From NCBI GenBank assembly GCA_964628195.1, contig CAZVPF010000029.1, positions 1-36,241 on the forward strand: a DNA stretch of 36,241 nucleotides, written 5' to 3'. Positions 1 through 8,309 of the stretch are shown here, one piece after another. The stretch is from CAZVPF01 sp964628195. GTDB lineage: Bacteria; Planctomycetota; Phycisphaerae; Sedimentisphaerales; Anaerohalosphaeraceae. The first letter of the stretch is position 1. Each line of letters begins with the position of its first letter. The notes below the pieces were generated by a model, which did no database searches, was not told the origin of the DNA, and was given only the letters and a program-made list of their open reading frames with translations. The position numbers were made by a program, and so were the translations under genes.

Positions 1-65
1 CTATACTATCAAAATCTTACTTCTTTGCACGATTTTACTTGGGAAATACGGGTTACTAATAGGCT

Positions 66-791
66 TTAGGGTAATTTGTATTCATTCAAATACCTTTCTG
101 CCGTTTCTCTTGTATGTTCCTCGGTTATTGTATTTGATTCTAAAGCTTCTTTTATACAATCTAATGCATCAGTTTCACCATTTATTGCAATTCTCGAAAG
201 GCCCAATACAGCATTGCTCTGAACAATATAATCCTCTTCTTTATTCATAACTATCTCACACAACATGTTTTTTGCCTTTTTCCCACCGATCATACCAATC
301 GCCCAAATGAATTTTCGACGGTCTTCAACATATTCTGTCTCTTTAAATCGATTAATAAGCCAAGCAAGTGATTCATCAGTGCCAACATAACCCAAGGCTT
401 CGATTACTTCTGTAATGTATCCATTAGGAATAGACTTATCGTAAAATTTGATAAGTGTCTTTTCCACCCCTTTGAACTTTTTACCCTCATTGCCCCATTC
501 CTCAGGTGATTCATGAGGTGGATTTGAGTTCCAATGCCTCATAGGATTATGTGGCGGGCGGGTAATAACCCATTCAAATATTTGCCTCTCTCGTAAACTA
601 AGATATAAAGGAGTCTTTGGCTTTTTTTCTCTTAATGAAAAGCTATTGGAAGTGTCAAAATTATCAAAATACCTATATTCAAATAATGCGGACCAAATCC
701 AGCTGGCCAATATACACAAAAGGACAAATAAAAGGATTGTTATAACCCTTTTTTTCTTAATTCTGTCTAAAAGCGAATATCCCATTCTCAT
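66..791 (-). CDS. HEAT-repeat protein with an N-terminal membrane anchor
   Basis: This reads as a membrane-anchored helical-repeat protein of about 241 residues. A basic stretch (DRIKKKR) precedes one hydrophobic segment (roughly residues 15-33, ITILLFVLLCILASWIWSAL), so most of the chain probably lies outside the cytoplasm. The C-terminal half has HEAT-like helical pairs: a segment around GYVGTDESLAWLINRF, then WAIGMIGGKKAKNMLCEIV, then AVLGLSRIAINGETDALDCI. I chose the ATG at 791 because AAGG sits six bases upstream; longer frames reaching 854 run into the preceding gene remnant. No catalytic motif is visible, so the role is probably protein-protein scaffolding (inference). Its base composition is clearly more AT-rich than genes further right, which suggests an accessory origin. 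Confidence 0.72.
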   Translation of the reverse strand: MRMGYSLLDRIKKKRVITILLFVLLCILASWIWSALFEYRYFDNFDTSNSFSLREKKPKTPLYLSLRERQIFEWVITRPPHNPMRHWNSNPPHESPEEWGNEGKKFKGVEKTLIKFYDKSIPNGYITEVIEALGYVGTDESLAWLINRFKETEYVEDRRKFIWAIGMIGGKKAKNMLCEIVMNKEEDYIVQSNAVLGLSRIAINGETDALDCIKEALESNTITEEHTRETAERYLNEYKLP

Positions 792-816
792 AAAATACCT
801 TAAAAATACAAGATTA

Positions 817-1032
817 TCATTTATCATTAAGAGACAACTTATGCTCATAAACAATAAGTGTACTTCCTGTTATACCTCTTTCGGCATCGATAATTAATTT
901 TGCGCTTACCGAATCAGACCATTTATAGCCACCACAAGGACACCCAGGAGCACTCCAGGCTTTTATCTTAAAATCAGCAATTTGAGTAACTCTGTCACCT
1001 ATTCCAGGTCTTAATCCCGGTCTGTCGGAAAA
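817..1032 (-). pseudogene. 3' remnant of an unidentified gene (5' end missing)
   Basis: An open minus-strand frame of 71 codons ends in TGA 25 bases upstream of the HEAT gene. It has no ATG, GTG or TTG that could act as a start, except a TTG a few codons before the end, and it is closed upstream by a TAG at 1033-1035, just past the efflux permease stop codon. The encoded residues look protein-like rather than random (for example PGIGDRVTQIADFKIKAW, then APGCPCGGYKWSDS). I do not recognise the family. The simplest reading is the tail of a gene whose front was lost when the efflux operon and this region were joined. Confidence 0.4.
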
Positions 1033-1051
1033 CTATTTAAAGAGTCCAGTA

Positions 1052-4000
1052 CTAAGTATTATTGGTCAAGAACATAAATTTCTTAACAACATCTTCTAAC
1101 AGCATATAAAGACACGGCACAATCACCAGCGTTACCAAGGTAGAAAATAGGATTCCAAATCCCAAAGAAATCGCCATCGGAATCATAAAGCGGGCTTGGC
1201 GAGATGTTTCAAATATCATTGGAGAAAGACCTCCAAACGTTGTTAATGTTGTCAGCATAATGGGACGGAAGCGTCGAACTCCGGCTTGATGAATGGCCTC
1301 GAATGCAGACAAATTGTTTTCTTTACGAGTTCGGTTGGCATAATCAATCAGAATCAAGGAGTCATTGACGACCACGCCGGACAGTGCAATGATCCCCATC
1401 ATACTCAGCATACTGAGAGAATATCCCATAAGCATATGCCCGATGACCGCCCCAATAATCCCAAATGGAATCGCCACCATCACAATCACCGGTTGGAAAT
1501 AACTCTTGAAAGGAATTGCCAGCATCGCATATATGGCTAACAATGCAAACACAAATCCGATCATCAAGTTCTGCATTCCCTCACTGAAATCTGCCTGCCG
1601 GCCCTCCCATCCAAACGAAAGTCCGGGATAATCCTTCGTCAACTGAGGCAAGATATCTTGCTCCAGAGTCGTTTTAACTTGACCGGTATCATCAATCGGT
1701 TCGACATTAGCTGTGACCGTAACAGTTCGACGTCCGTTTCGCCGCTGGATCACAGTGTACGACCGCCCGCGTTCAACCGTTGCCACCTGCATCAGCGGTA
1801 CATCTTTGCCGGAAGGGGTACGAACTAAAAGCTGTTCAATATCATATTCACTGTTCCGCTGTTCTTTCGGAAGTTTAACACGCACTCGGATTTCGTTGCG
1901 GCCGCGTTGTTGACGCAATGCTTCAGCGCCATAAAATGAGTTCCTTACTTGGCGGGCAATCTCCGATCCAGTCAACCCCAAACTCTGACCTTCCGGCTTA
2001 ATCTTAAAATTTAATTGTTCCTTGCCTGGCGTATACCCATCGTCAATATCTTTAACATTAGAAAAATCATTTAATAATTCCGCTAACTTTTCACTCGCCT
2101 TATCCAGCACCTCAATATTGCGATGGCTCAGTTCAATAGTTAATGCTGCACCGGACCCAGGACCGCCACGATCAGATTCGAAACGCAATGATTCCAAACC
2201 GGGAATCTGGCCAACTTCATCACGCCATAAACCCGTTAATCGCGTCGTGCTGATCGGACGAACCTCGGGGTCTGTTAGATAAATTCTCACTTGAGCAGTA
2301 TTTTCATCAAGTCTCGTATAAACTCCCTTGCTTAATTTGTCTCCTCCGTTTTCCGCGATAACCTTATTCGCCTTTTCCAATAAAAACTTGTTGACACTTT
2401 CGACCTTTGACATGGAACTGCCAAACGGGAGCGTCGCGGTTACAATGGTGTAATCCGCCTCCACACGAGGCATCAGAATCATACCAATTCGCCCGCTTTG
2501 AACATAACTAAGGATAACAATAAATACCGCAATCCCTATTGCAACTGTAATAGATCTGTGCTTAATGCAACAATCTAAAAATGGGCCAAACCTGACATCG
2601 ATAAACCTTTCAAATTTTTGGCTGAATGATTGCTGGCAATTGTGCATAAAAGTGGATAAACGATTATTACTTCGCCGATGAGCGTGGGCCAAATGCACAG
2701 GAAGAATTAACAGTGATTCAACCCAAGATATAGTAAAAACAGTAATCACAACCAGCGGAATAACTTTCCAGATTTTCCCAATAAACCCCGGTATAAAACA
2801 CAGCGGCAAAAATGCAATGATATTTGTAATGATACTAAACGTAACAGGAACAGCAACATCCCGTGCACCCAAAATTGCCGCTTTAATAAAACCCATACCT
2901 CGATTGCGATAATCATACACATTTTCACCAACCACAATCGCATCATCGACAACAATTCCCAATGCTATGATAAACGCAAACATAGATATCATATTGATTG
3001 TCACATCCAGGGAAGGTAAAAATAAAAACGCTCCTAAGAATGAGATTGGGATTCCCATTGTTACCCACATTGCCAATTTAAACTCCAGAAATACTCCCAG
3101 CAGCAATAATACCAAAACCAAACCGTAACCCGCATTTTTCAAAAGCAGCGTCAATCGCTGGCGATAGATATCAGAACGATCACGATTAATGGTCCAATCA
3201 ACACTCGGTGGTAATTGTGTTTCAATTTGACTCATTGCCTGATGAACCGCAGATGACACGCCGGTTGGCGTTTGATTGCCCACACGAAAAACTTCAATTC
3301 CAATAGCTCTGAAACCATTAAAAAAAGCAGCACGGTCAGTATCTGCGAAATCGTCTTTGACTGCTGCAATATCCTCTAAATAAAGGATCGAACCATCTGA
3401 AGAAGTAACGACCGGAATACGCCCAAATTCATTGGCCCAGTCTCGCCGGTCTTTGACCCGCAGCAAAACGTCCCCGCCTTCGGTTTCAATATATCCGCCG
3501 GGAATTTCTACGGATGTCGTCCTGATTTTCTGAGCCACGCTTTGCAATGTTAATCCATAGGTTCGCAGCGTGTCCTGATCGATTAAAACCTGCACTTCAT
3601 AATCCCGAGCACCATCAAGTTCCACCTGAGTAATGTCGGCAGACTGGAGTAAACTGTCGCGTACCTGTTCAGCCAGGTCACGCAGCACCCATTCTGACAC
3701 ATTACCATACAATTCGATCTGTAACACCTCACGCCGTCGAATTGCCAAGCTTACTTCCGGCTCTTCGGCATCTTCTGGAAACGTTGTAATACGGTCGATT
3801 TCCTGCTTAATATCTTGATAAACCTTCTGCTGGTCTGCATCTTCAAGCAGTTCAGCAACCACCGTACCCGATCCTTCTGAGGCTGTTGCCGTAATCTCCT
3901 TGATGCCTTCGAGCCCCCGAATGGCTTCTTCAACAGCAAGAACAATACCCTGCTCGACCTCTTCCGGACTCGATCCTGGGTACGGTACGCGTACAGTTAC

Positions 4001-4165
4001 GATATCTAAATCAAATTCCGGAAACACTTCTTTCTTGATTGTAATTGCAAGAATTGCGCCGCCAATCAATAAAATAAGCATCATTAGATTGGGGGTCACA
4101 CGGTTATGCACCATCCATGCAATCAGACCTTTGGAATCATCGGGAGTTTGAATCATATCGGTCAT
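1052..4165 (-). CDS. RND efflux transporter, inner-membrane permease (HAE1/AcrB-like)
   Basis: This is the proton-driven pump subunit of a tripartite drug/metabolite efflux system. At 1037 residues it has full family length. The N-terminal transmembrane helix follows WMVHNRVTPNLMM, then comes the porter-domain start KKEVFPEFDLDIVTVRVPYPG, typical of the AcrB/HAE1 group. The proton-relay aspartates are present in TM4 (GIVVDDAIVVGEN, around residue 405), and the second half repeats the fold (GVVVNDSLILIDYANR in TM10-11). It overlaps the adaptor gene by four bases, so translation is coupled. It lacks the methionine-rich features and charged residues of CusA-type copper pumps, so a hydrophobic-compound substrate is more likely, but the substrate cannot be read from sequence. 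It is the last gene of the operon, and no clear terminator follows. Confidence 0.95.
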   Translation of the reverse strand: MTDMIQTPDDSKGLIAWMVHNRVTPNLMMLILLIGGAILAITIKKEVFPEFDLDIVTVRVPYPGSSPEEVEQGIVLAVEEAIRGLEGIKEITATASEGSGTVVAELLEDADQQKVYQDIKQEIDRITTFPEDAEEPEVSLAIRRREVLQIELYGNVSEWVLRDLAEQVRDSLLQSADITQVELDGARDYEVQVLIDQDTLRTYGLTLQSVAQKIRTTSVEIPGGYIETEGGDVLLRVKDRRDWANEFGRIPVVTSSDGSILYLEDIAAVKDDFADTDRAAFFNGFRAIGIEVFRVGNQTPTGVSSAVHQAMSQIETQLPPSVDWTINRDRSDIYRQRLTLLLKNAGYGLVLVLLLLGVFLEFKLAMWVTMGIPISFLGAFLFLPSLDVTINMISMFAFIIALGIVVDDAIVVGENVYDYRNRGMGFIKAAILGARDVAVPVTFSIITNIIAFLPLCFIPGFIGKIWKVIPLVVITVFTISWVESLLILPVHLAHAHRRSNNRLSTFMHNCQQSFSQKFERFIDVRFGPFLDCCIKHRSITVAIGIAVFIVILSYVQSGRIGMILMPRVEADYTIVTATLPFGSSMSKVESVNKFLLEKANKVIAENGGDKLSKGVYTRLDENTAQVRIYLTDPEVRPISTTRLTGLWRDEVGQIPGLESLRFESDRGGPGSGAALTIELSHRNIEVLDKASEKLAELLNDFSNVKDIDDGYTPGKEQLNFKIKPEGQSLGLTGSEIARQVRNSFYGAEALRQQRGRNEIRVRVKLPKEQRNSEYDIEQLLVRTPSGKDVPLMQVATVERGRSYTVIQRRNGRRTVTVTANVEPIDDTGQVKTTLEQDILPQLTKDYPGLSFGWEGRQADFSEGMQNLMIGFVFALLAIYAMLAIPFKSYFQPVIVMVAIPFGIIGAVIGHMLMGYSLSMLSMMGIIALSGVVVNDSLILIDYANRTRKENNLSAFEAIHQAGVRRFRPIMLTTLTTFGGLSPMIFETSRQARFMIPMAISLGFGILFSTLVTLVIVPCLYMLLEDVVKKFMFLTNNT

Positions 4166-5415
4166 TGCTGCGTCTCCGACTCATCATTGGTCTCATTATT
4201 TAATCGCAGCAGCATACCGTCAACGGGTGCGGAAATATCGGTGGTTACAATCCGATCACCGTCCTGAAGTCCATTCGACAGATACACCGTATCTTTTTCA
4301 CGAAACAGAACCTTAACCGGCCGTATTTCCAGTTGATCGTTTTTGTTCATTAGCCAAATATTATCGCCATCATGCAGATAATCGCGTTTGACAGAAAAGA
4401 CGTTTTCAATCTTTTTCCCATCAATCTTAATGCGTACATATGAACCCAACAAGATTGGCGGCAATTTAGATGAATCACTACTCAGGGACAACGGATCTTT
4501 TACTGACACTAACACTTGTGCCAAACGCCCTTGTTCCTCAAGTTGTCCAAGCAAGCGAAGTACACGCCCTTCCCGCCAGATATCCGATCCCCATGCTGCC
4601 CCATCAAAAATTTTCACAGAAGAACCTTGCTGACTGTCACCATCCGGGATGTGAATCCAATGCAGTTGGTCAACATTCACTTTGGCCTGAACCCAATACT
4701 CATCCGTCCCCATGATGGTCAATAGAGAACTGGAAGGAGTAACCTGAGCCCCGACATCCACCAACTTTTCCTGAATCACAGCATTAAACGGCGCCTTAAC
4801 TATACAGCGTTCTACATCAAGTTGCGCCTTGGCTAATTGTGCTTGGGCTGCTTCCAGTGCCGCACGACGTTCTTCCAGGTGCGGTTTTCTGAGGATCAGC
4901 TCCTCATCCTGTTCTTGAACGATATCATTTAAAAGTTGATACTCCTGTTCGGCGACTAATTGATTGCCCTGCTCCAGCTTTAAATTTAACTCGGCTTGAG
5001 CCAATTCGCTTTGACGCTGTTTTACTATAGCTTCATAATCACGCGAATCAATCTTAATCAGAATCTGTCCCTCCTGAACTGCGCCGCCTGGAATCACAAG
5101 TGGATTGACATAAATGACACGGCCAGAAACTTCAGGTGACAACGTAATCTGCTGAGCAGCTATCACCGGCCCCATTGCCGATACGACCGTTTTGTGATTG
5201 GTTTTCTCTGCGGTCTCGACGGTTACCAAGCGAGCCTGTTGTGGCGGTTTTTGACGTTGTGCTTTAGGGCGGGTCGCTATTTGGTGCTTGGCAAAAACCA
5301 GTGCCAGTATGACAATGAACACGGGAATTATCCATGCGAGAATAATCCTGAAAGTGGTTGTTATCAAAGACGGTGAGGAGAGGACTGGATTGTCCGATTT
5401 ATTTTCTGCATCCAT
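4162..5415 (-). CDS. RND efflux periplasmic adaptor (HlyD/MFP family)
   Basis: This is the membrane-fusion protein that links the pump to the outer-membrane channel. Its 417 residues begin with one membrane anchor (IILAWIIPVFIVILALVFA, about residues 25-43), followed by the first lipoyl half (VIYVNPLVIPGGAVQEGQIL), a coiled-coil hairpin rich in Q, E and L (about residues 130-200), the second lipoyl half (RCIVKAPFNAVIQEKLVDVG) and a beta-barrel/MP-proximal region. No lipobox is seen, so anchoring is by the helix. It overlaps the permease gene by four bases and starts two bases after the outer-membrane factor gene ends, as expected for a coupled operon. Confidence 0.94.
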   Translation of the reverse strand: MDAENKSDNPVLSSPSLITTTFRIILAWIIPVFIVILALVFAKHQIATRPKAQRQKPPQQARLVTVETAEKTNHKTVVSAMGPVIAAQQITLSPEVSGRVIYVNPLVIPGGAVQEGQILIKIDSRDYEAIVKQRQSELAQAELNLKLEQGNQLVAEQEYQLLNDIVQEQDEELILRKPHLEERRAALEAAQAQLAKAQLDVERCIVKAPFNAVIQEKLVDVGAQVTPSSSLLTIMGTDEYWVQAKVNVDQLHWIHIPDGDSQQGSSVKIFDGAAWGSDIWREGRVLRLLGQLEEQGRLAQVLVSVKDPLSLSSDSSKLPPILLGSYVRIKIDGKKIENVFSVKRDYLHDGDNIWLMNKNDQLEIRPVKVLFREKDTVYLSNGLQDGDRIVTTDISAPVDGMLLRLNNETNDESETQQ

Positions 5416-5417
5416 AA

Positions 5418-6866
5418 TTAGTCCTTATCGTTGAGATACGATGTAGTAAGCAATTCTGTATTGTCAGGCCGCTGCATTGGCCAACCACCTGCGATGGAAC
5501 GGCATAAATCAATACGGTGTTCAATTAAAATACGACGTGCAGTTAACTCATTGCGTTCCAGGTTCTGCATCGTAACTAACGAAGTCAGTACACGTATATA
5601 ATCCAACTGCCCTTTTAAATATTTTTGATAGGTTCGTTCATACACATTTTGTGCCAATCTTAACTGTTTTTGTAAGCTTTCGACATATTGTCGCTGGTAG
5701 TACTCTTGCTGAATAGCATCTTCTGTCTCTTTCAATGCATCCAGGACCGTTTGGTTGTAATCATTAAGCTTTTCAGAGAGAACCGCCCTCGTTCGTTTGA
5801 CTTCAGCTTTTCGCAAACCAGCATCGAATAAGGGACCACTGAGATTGGCAGCTAGATTCCCAAGCCAGTCATCAAAAAGATCATGAACCTTTGAAGCTGA
5901 TGTTTCAGCTCCGGCGGATAAGCTGATTGTCGGATACTGATCAGCAATGGCCGAAGCCATGCGCTGGTCTGAAGACTGAACCGCCCGATATGCACTCAAT
6001 ACATCCGGTCGTCGTTGAATAACTACGGCAGGAATATCAATTTGAGGTAACTGGTTCAACGTTATCAGATTGATAGACTCAGACTCCCACCATGTCCAAG
6101 GCGTTCGTCCCATCAAGATTGAAAGTTGATGCTGAAGCATCGCAATATCTTCCTGCGTTTGGATCAACTGTCCTCGACCTGATTGCACCAATTGCTCTTG
6201 ACTGAAAACATCAGCAGCCCCAACCTTTGCTTTGCGGAATTGAAGCTTAATAACTTCAAGTATTTTTTCATTCGTCTGTATTTGCTGATTGATAATAGCC
6301 TGTTGTTCTTTGCCTTCAGCTAGCTGGTACCATGTTTTAGCAATCGCTGATGTCAATGTCATCGCCGCAGCACCCACATTCTCCCTTGCTGCCTGCACAT
6401 CTAATACAGCCGCTTGACGAGCCGATCCAATGCGATTCCATAAATCGATTTCATACGCCGCACCTAAACCGGCATAATAATCTGTTCTATAAGTCACATT
6501 ATCAGACATACGGCTCCGAGTCCGCTCTGTACCGGCTCCATAAGTCGCCGAGGGTAATAAACTCGCACCGGTCTGAACTGCTATTTGTTCGGCTTGTGTA
6601 AGGCGATCCCAAGCAGATTGAATAGAAAAGTTATTAGCCAGAGCTTCATCAATGACTAGATTAAGTTGATCATCATCAAGTGAATCCCACCATTGCTGGG
6701 GTACAGGCTCAGATCCTTTCGCAGAAAATTCAAGTGGCAACTCAAAAGATAGTGCAACAGGCCGAGATTTAGGGGCGCTGCAACTGCTTAAAATAGGCAG
6801 TAAAATCATAATCGCTATTACTGTAAGCCGAAAAAACAATTTTGATTGTAATATCAATTCTATCAA
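5418..6866 (-). CDS. Outer-membrane efflux lipoprotein (TolC/NodT/OprM family)
   Basis: This is the outer-membrane channel of the efflux system, 482 residues. The N-terminus is a lipoprotein signal with lipobox LSSC (Cys at about residue 29), as in OprM/NodT-type factors. Two OEP repeats follow: the first with EPVPQQWWDSLDDDQLNLVI and FSIQSAWDRLTQAEQIA, the second with IPAVVIQRRPDVLSAYRAVQ, the hallmark RPD motif of the family. Long alpha-helical barrel segments are visible around residues 170-220 and 375-440. It overlaps the end of the tetR gene by four bases, which places the regulator first and all three pump parts downstream on one transcript. Confidence 0.94.
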   Translation of the reverse strand: MIELILQSKLFFRLTVIAIMILLPILSSCSAPKSRPVALSFELPLEFSAKGSEPVPQQWWDSLDDDQLNLVIDEALANNFSIQSAWDRLTQAEQIAVQTGASLLPSATYGAGTERTRSRMSDNVTYRTDYYAGLGAAYEIDLWNRIGSARQAAVLDVQAARENVGAAAMTLTSAIAKTWYQLAEGKEQQAIINQQIQTNEKILEVIKLQFRKAKVGAADVFSQEQLVQSGRGQLIQTQEDIAMLQHQLSILMGRTPWTWWESESINLITLNQLPQIDIPAVVIQRRPDVLSAYRAVQSSDQRMASAIADQYPTISLSAGAETSASKVHDLFDDWLGNLAANLSGPLFDAGLRKAEVKRTRAVLSEKLNDYNQTVLDALKETEDAIQQEYYQRQYVESLQKQLRLAQNVYERTYQKYLKGQLDYIRVLTSLVTMQNLERNELTARRILIEHRIDLCRSIAGGWPMQRPDNTELLTTSYLNDKD

Positions 6867-7516
6867 GGTGACTCCTGTAAAGCCATTTGCTTCTTTACGG
6901 CTGCGATACCAGCTAATGAAAAAACTGTAATGTGTTCTGCGAGTGCATCAATTAGTTTGTTTCTTTCAAACTTACGTAACGGCGGGGGCAATTTCCCGCG
7001 ACGGAAGCCAAAACCCATACATTGGTGAATCACGCTCGTTGCACAAAAAACAAGATCACACTCCTCAGATTGTTCACCTAACAATTCCCGTAAAATTGAA
7101 ATCATTCTTTTCCGAAGCGGTTCGATTGCATCCTGTTTGATATGTTCTATGGTTTCTGTCGGATTGGCCAGTTCCATTAGTAATATCTTCCCGGCATATC
7201 CCAACTCACCGGAATCCAGCATGCGATGAAGAAATGATCTGACCAATGCTTGAAGCCGTCTTTCAGGAGTTGCATTTTCTTCTAATTGCATATCCGGCGG
7301 ATATTTTTCAATCGCCTCATGAAATGCTTTTTTCCAAACTTCGGCATATAACTCTTCTTTAGATCCATAATAGTAATTCACTGAGGCCATATTGGAGTGT
7401 GCATCTTCACAGATATCAGCAATAGTCGTATCCCGAAATCCTTTTTCGGCAAAAACTTTCATGGCTGACCCCAAAAGCAATACTTTTCGTTCTTGCCCGT
7501 CTTTACGTTTTGCCAT
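6863..7516 (-). CDS. TetR/AcrR-family transcriptional regulator of the efflux operon (CecR-like)
   Basis: This is a 217-residue repressor with an N-terminal TetR helix-turn-helix (about residues 10-56: VFAEKGFRDTTIADICEDA, then MASVNYYYGSKEELYAEVW). The ligand domain resembles the CecR/YbiH group (the RRLQALVRSFLHRML segment and the QCMGFGFRR region near the C-terminus). That resemblance is from memory of the family pattern. It is the first gene of a four-gene operon with the RND system and almost certainly represses it; the effector is unknown. The start at 7516 has an AAAGGA site six bases upstream. An inverted repeat overlapping the promoter (7545-7573) is its probable operator. Confidence 0.92.
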   Translation of the reverse strand: MAKRKDGQERKVLLLGSAMKVFAEKGFRDTTIADICEDAHSNMASVNYYYGSKEELYAEVWKKAFHEAIEKYPPDMQLEENATPERRLQALVRSFLHRMLDSGELGYAGKILLMELANPTETIEHIKQDAIEPLRKRMISILRELLGEQSEECDLVFCATSVIHQCMGFGFRRGKLPPPLRKFERNKLIDALAEHITVFSLAGIAAVKKQMALQESP

Positions 7517-7544
7517 TATGTTTCCTTTTTAGATACACGTCTTA

Positions 7545-7592
7545 AATCTATATTTAAAATGTTTATTTAGATTAACGGGTGCTGTTTGTCAA
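7545..7592 (-). promoter_or_regulatory. Promoter and candidate TetR operator for the efflux operon
   Basis: On the minus strand a perfect TTGACA box (7592-7587) is followed, 17 bases on, by a weak -10 box TAAATA (7569-7564). Overlapping the -10 region and the start of the transcript is an imperfect inverted repeat with outer arms AATCTATAT (7545-7553) and ATTTAGATT (7565-7573), matching at 8 of 9 outer positions over an 11-base centre. A repressor bound there would block RNA polymerase, which fits autoregulation by the adjacent TetR protein. Confidence 0.55.
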
Positions 7593-7831
7593 GAAAAAGA
7601 TTATAATACCCCCAAAAACTTGGCGTGTGATTAATGTTAAGTTGAAAATCTTACGGCTGTTAAAAACTGTAATACTTTTTGAAAATTTTATAAGCCCTTG
7701 AATTTAATAGTTTTACGGGATTGCATTTTTGTAATCCCAACAGATGTTGGGCCTTAAAGTTGTAGAATAGTTGTAGGACTTTTCACTGCAAATATAAGCC
7801 ATCCAATTTAAAATTTCTTTTGAAAATTGTC
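7593..7831. other. Non-coding stretch with two overlapping hairpins
   Basis: No gene is seen in this AT-rich spacer between the divergent efflux and peroxide operons. Two adjacent stem-loops stand out: GGGATTGC (7717-7724) with GTAATCCC (7731-7738, one G-U pair), and CCCAAC (7736-7741) with GTTGGG (7746-7751). The three bases 7736-7738 belong to both stems, so the two stems cannot both form completely. No T-run follows, so neither looks like a terminator. Confidence 0.35.
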
Positions 7832-7880
7832 TTGACGTTTCTTCGTTTCTTTATAAAATAATAATCGTTCCGATTATTAT
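7832..7880 (+). promoter_or_regulatory. Promoter with PerR/Fur-type operator
   Basis: The -35 box TTGACG (7832-7837) and -10 box TAAAAT (7854-7859) are 16 bases apart. Starting inside the -10 box is a perfect inverted repeat: ATAATAATCG (7858-7867), a three-base spacer, then CGATTATTAT (7871-7880). It is rich in ATAAT-type half sites, as in known Per boxes, and sits over the expected transcription start, so the PerR protein encoded just downstream probably represses its own operon here. The central CG pairs differ from the classic all-A/T Per box core. Confidence 0.72.
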
Positions 7881-7897
7881 AATGCTGCCAACATATT

Positions 7898-8308
7898 ATG
7901 AAATATAAACGAAGCAAACAACGCGAAAGAATGCTGGAATTGCTTGGCCAGGCCGCAATACACCCTACTGCAGATTGGCTTTACCAAAACCTCAAAAATG
8001 AATTTCCAAATCTCAGTTTGGGAACTGTCTATAGAAACTTGAACATTCTCGTTGAGCAGAACCTTATCCAAAAGTTGCCTTTTGGCAGCACTCACGACAG
8101 ATATGAAATCATAAAAAACCCTCATTACCATCTTGTTTGTGAACAGTGCGGTTGCATAATTGATTTCGATATGCCGCAATACACAAAGATTAATGAGCAG
8201 GCGCAGAAGATGAGCGGGTTCAATATATCCAGACATCGGATTGATTTTTTCGGCACCTGCGAGAAATGTCAGGCTAAAGATACCAACCGAAATCGGAAAG
8301 GAGCATAA
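7898..8308 (+). CDS. perR: Peroxide-responsive repressor, PerR-type Fur family
   Basis: This is a 136-residue metalloregulator of full family length. The winged helix carries the recognition segment LSLGTVYRNLNIL (about residues 39-51). Four cysteines for the structural zinc are present as two CxxC pairs (Cys81/Cys84 and Cys121/Cys124). The sensory metal site can be traced by alignment with Bacillus PerR: His22, Glu70 (Asp in Bacillus), His76, His78 and Asp89. An Asp rather than Glu at position 89 is the feature linked to peroxide sensing, which supports PerR over Fur. There is no good ribosome-binding site before the ATG. The stop codon lies one base before katG, which makes katG the obvious regulated target. 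Confidence 0.88.
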   Translation: MKYKRSKQRERMLELLGQAAIHPTADWLYQNLKNEFPNLSLGTVYRNLNILVEQNLIQKLPFGSTHDRYEIIKNPHYHLVCEQCGCIIDFDMPQYTKINEQAQKMSGFNISRHRIDFFGTCEKCQAKDTNRNRKGA

Positions 8309-8309
8309 A

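Noticed and set aside
8241..8309. Longer N-terminus for KatG
   Set aside because: Would overlap perR; the ATG at 8310 has an excellent ribosome-binding site and the family-typical start.
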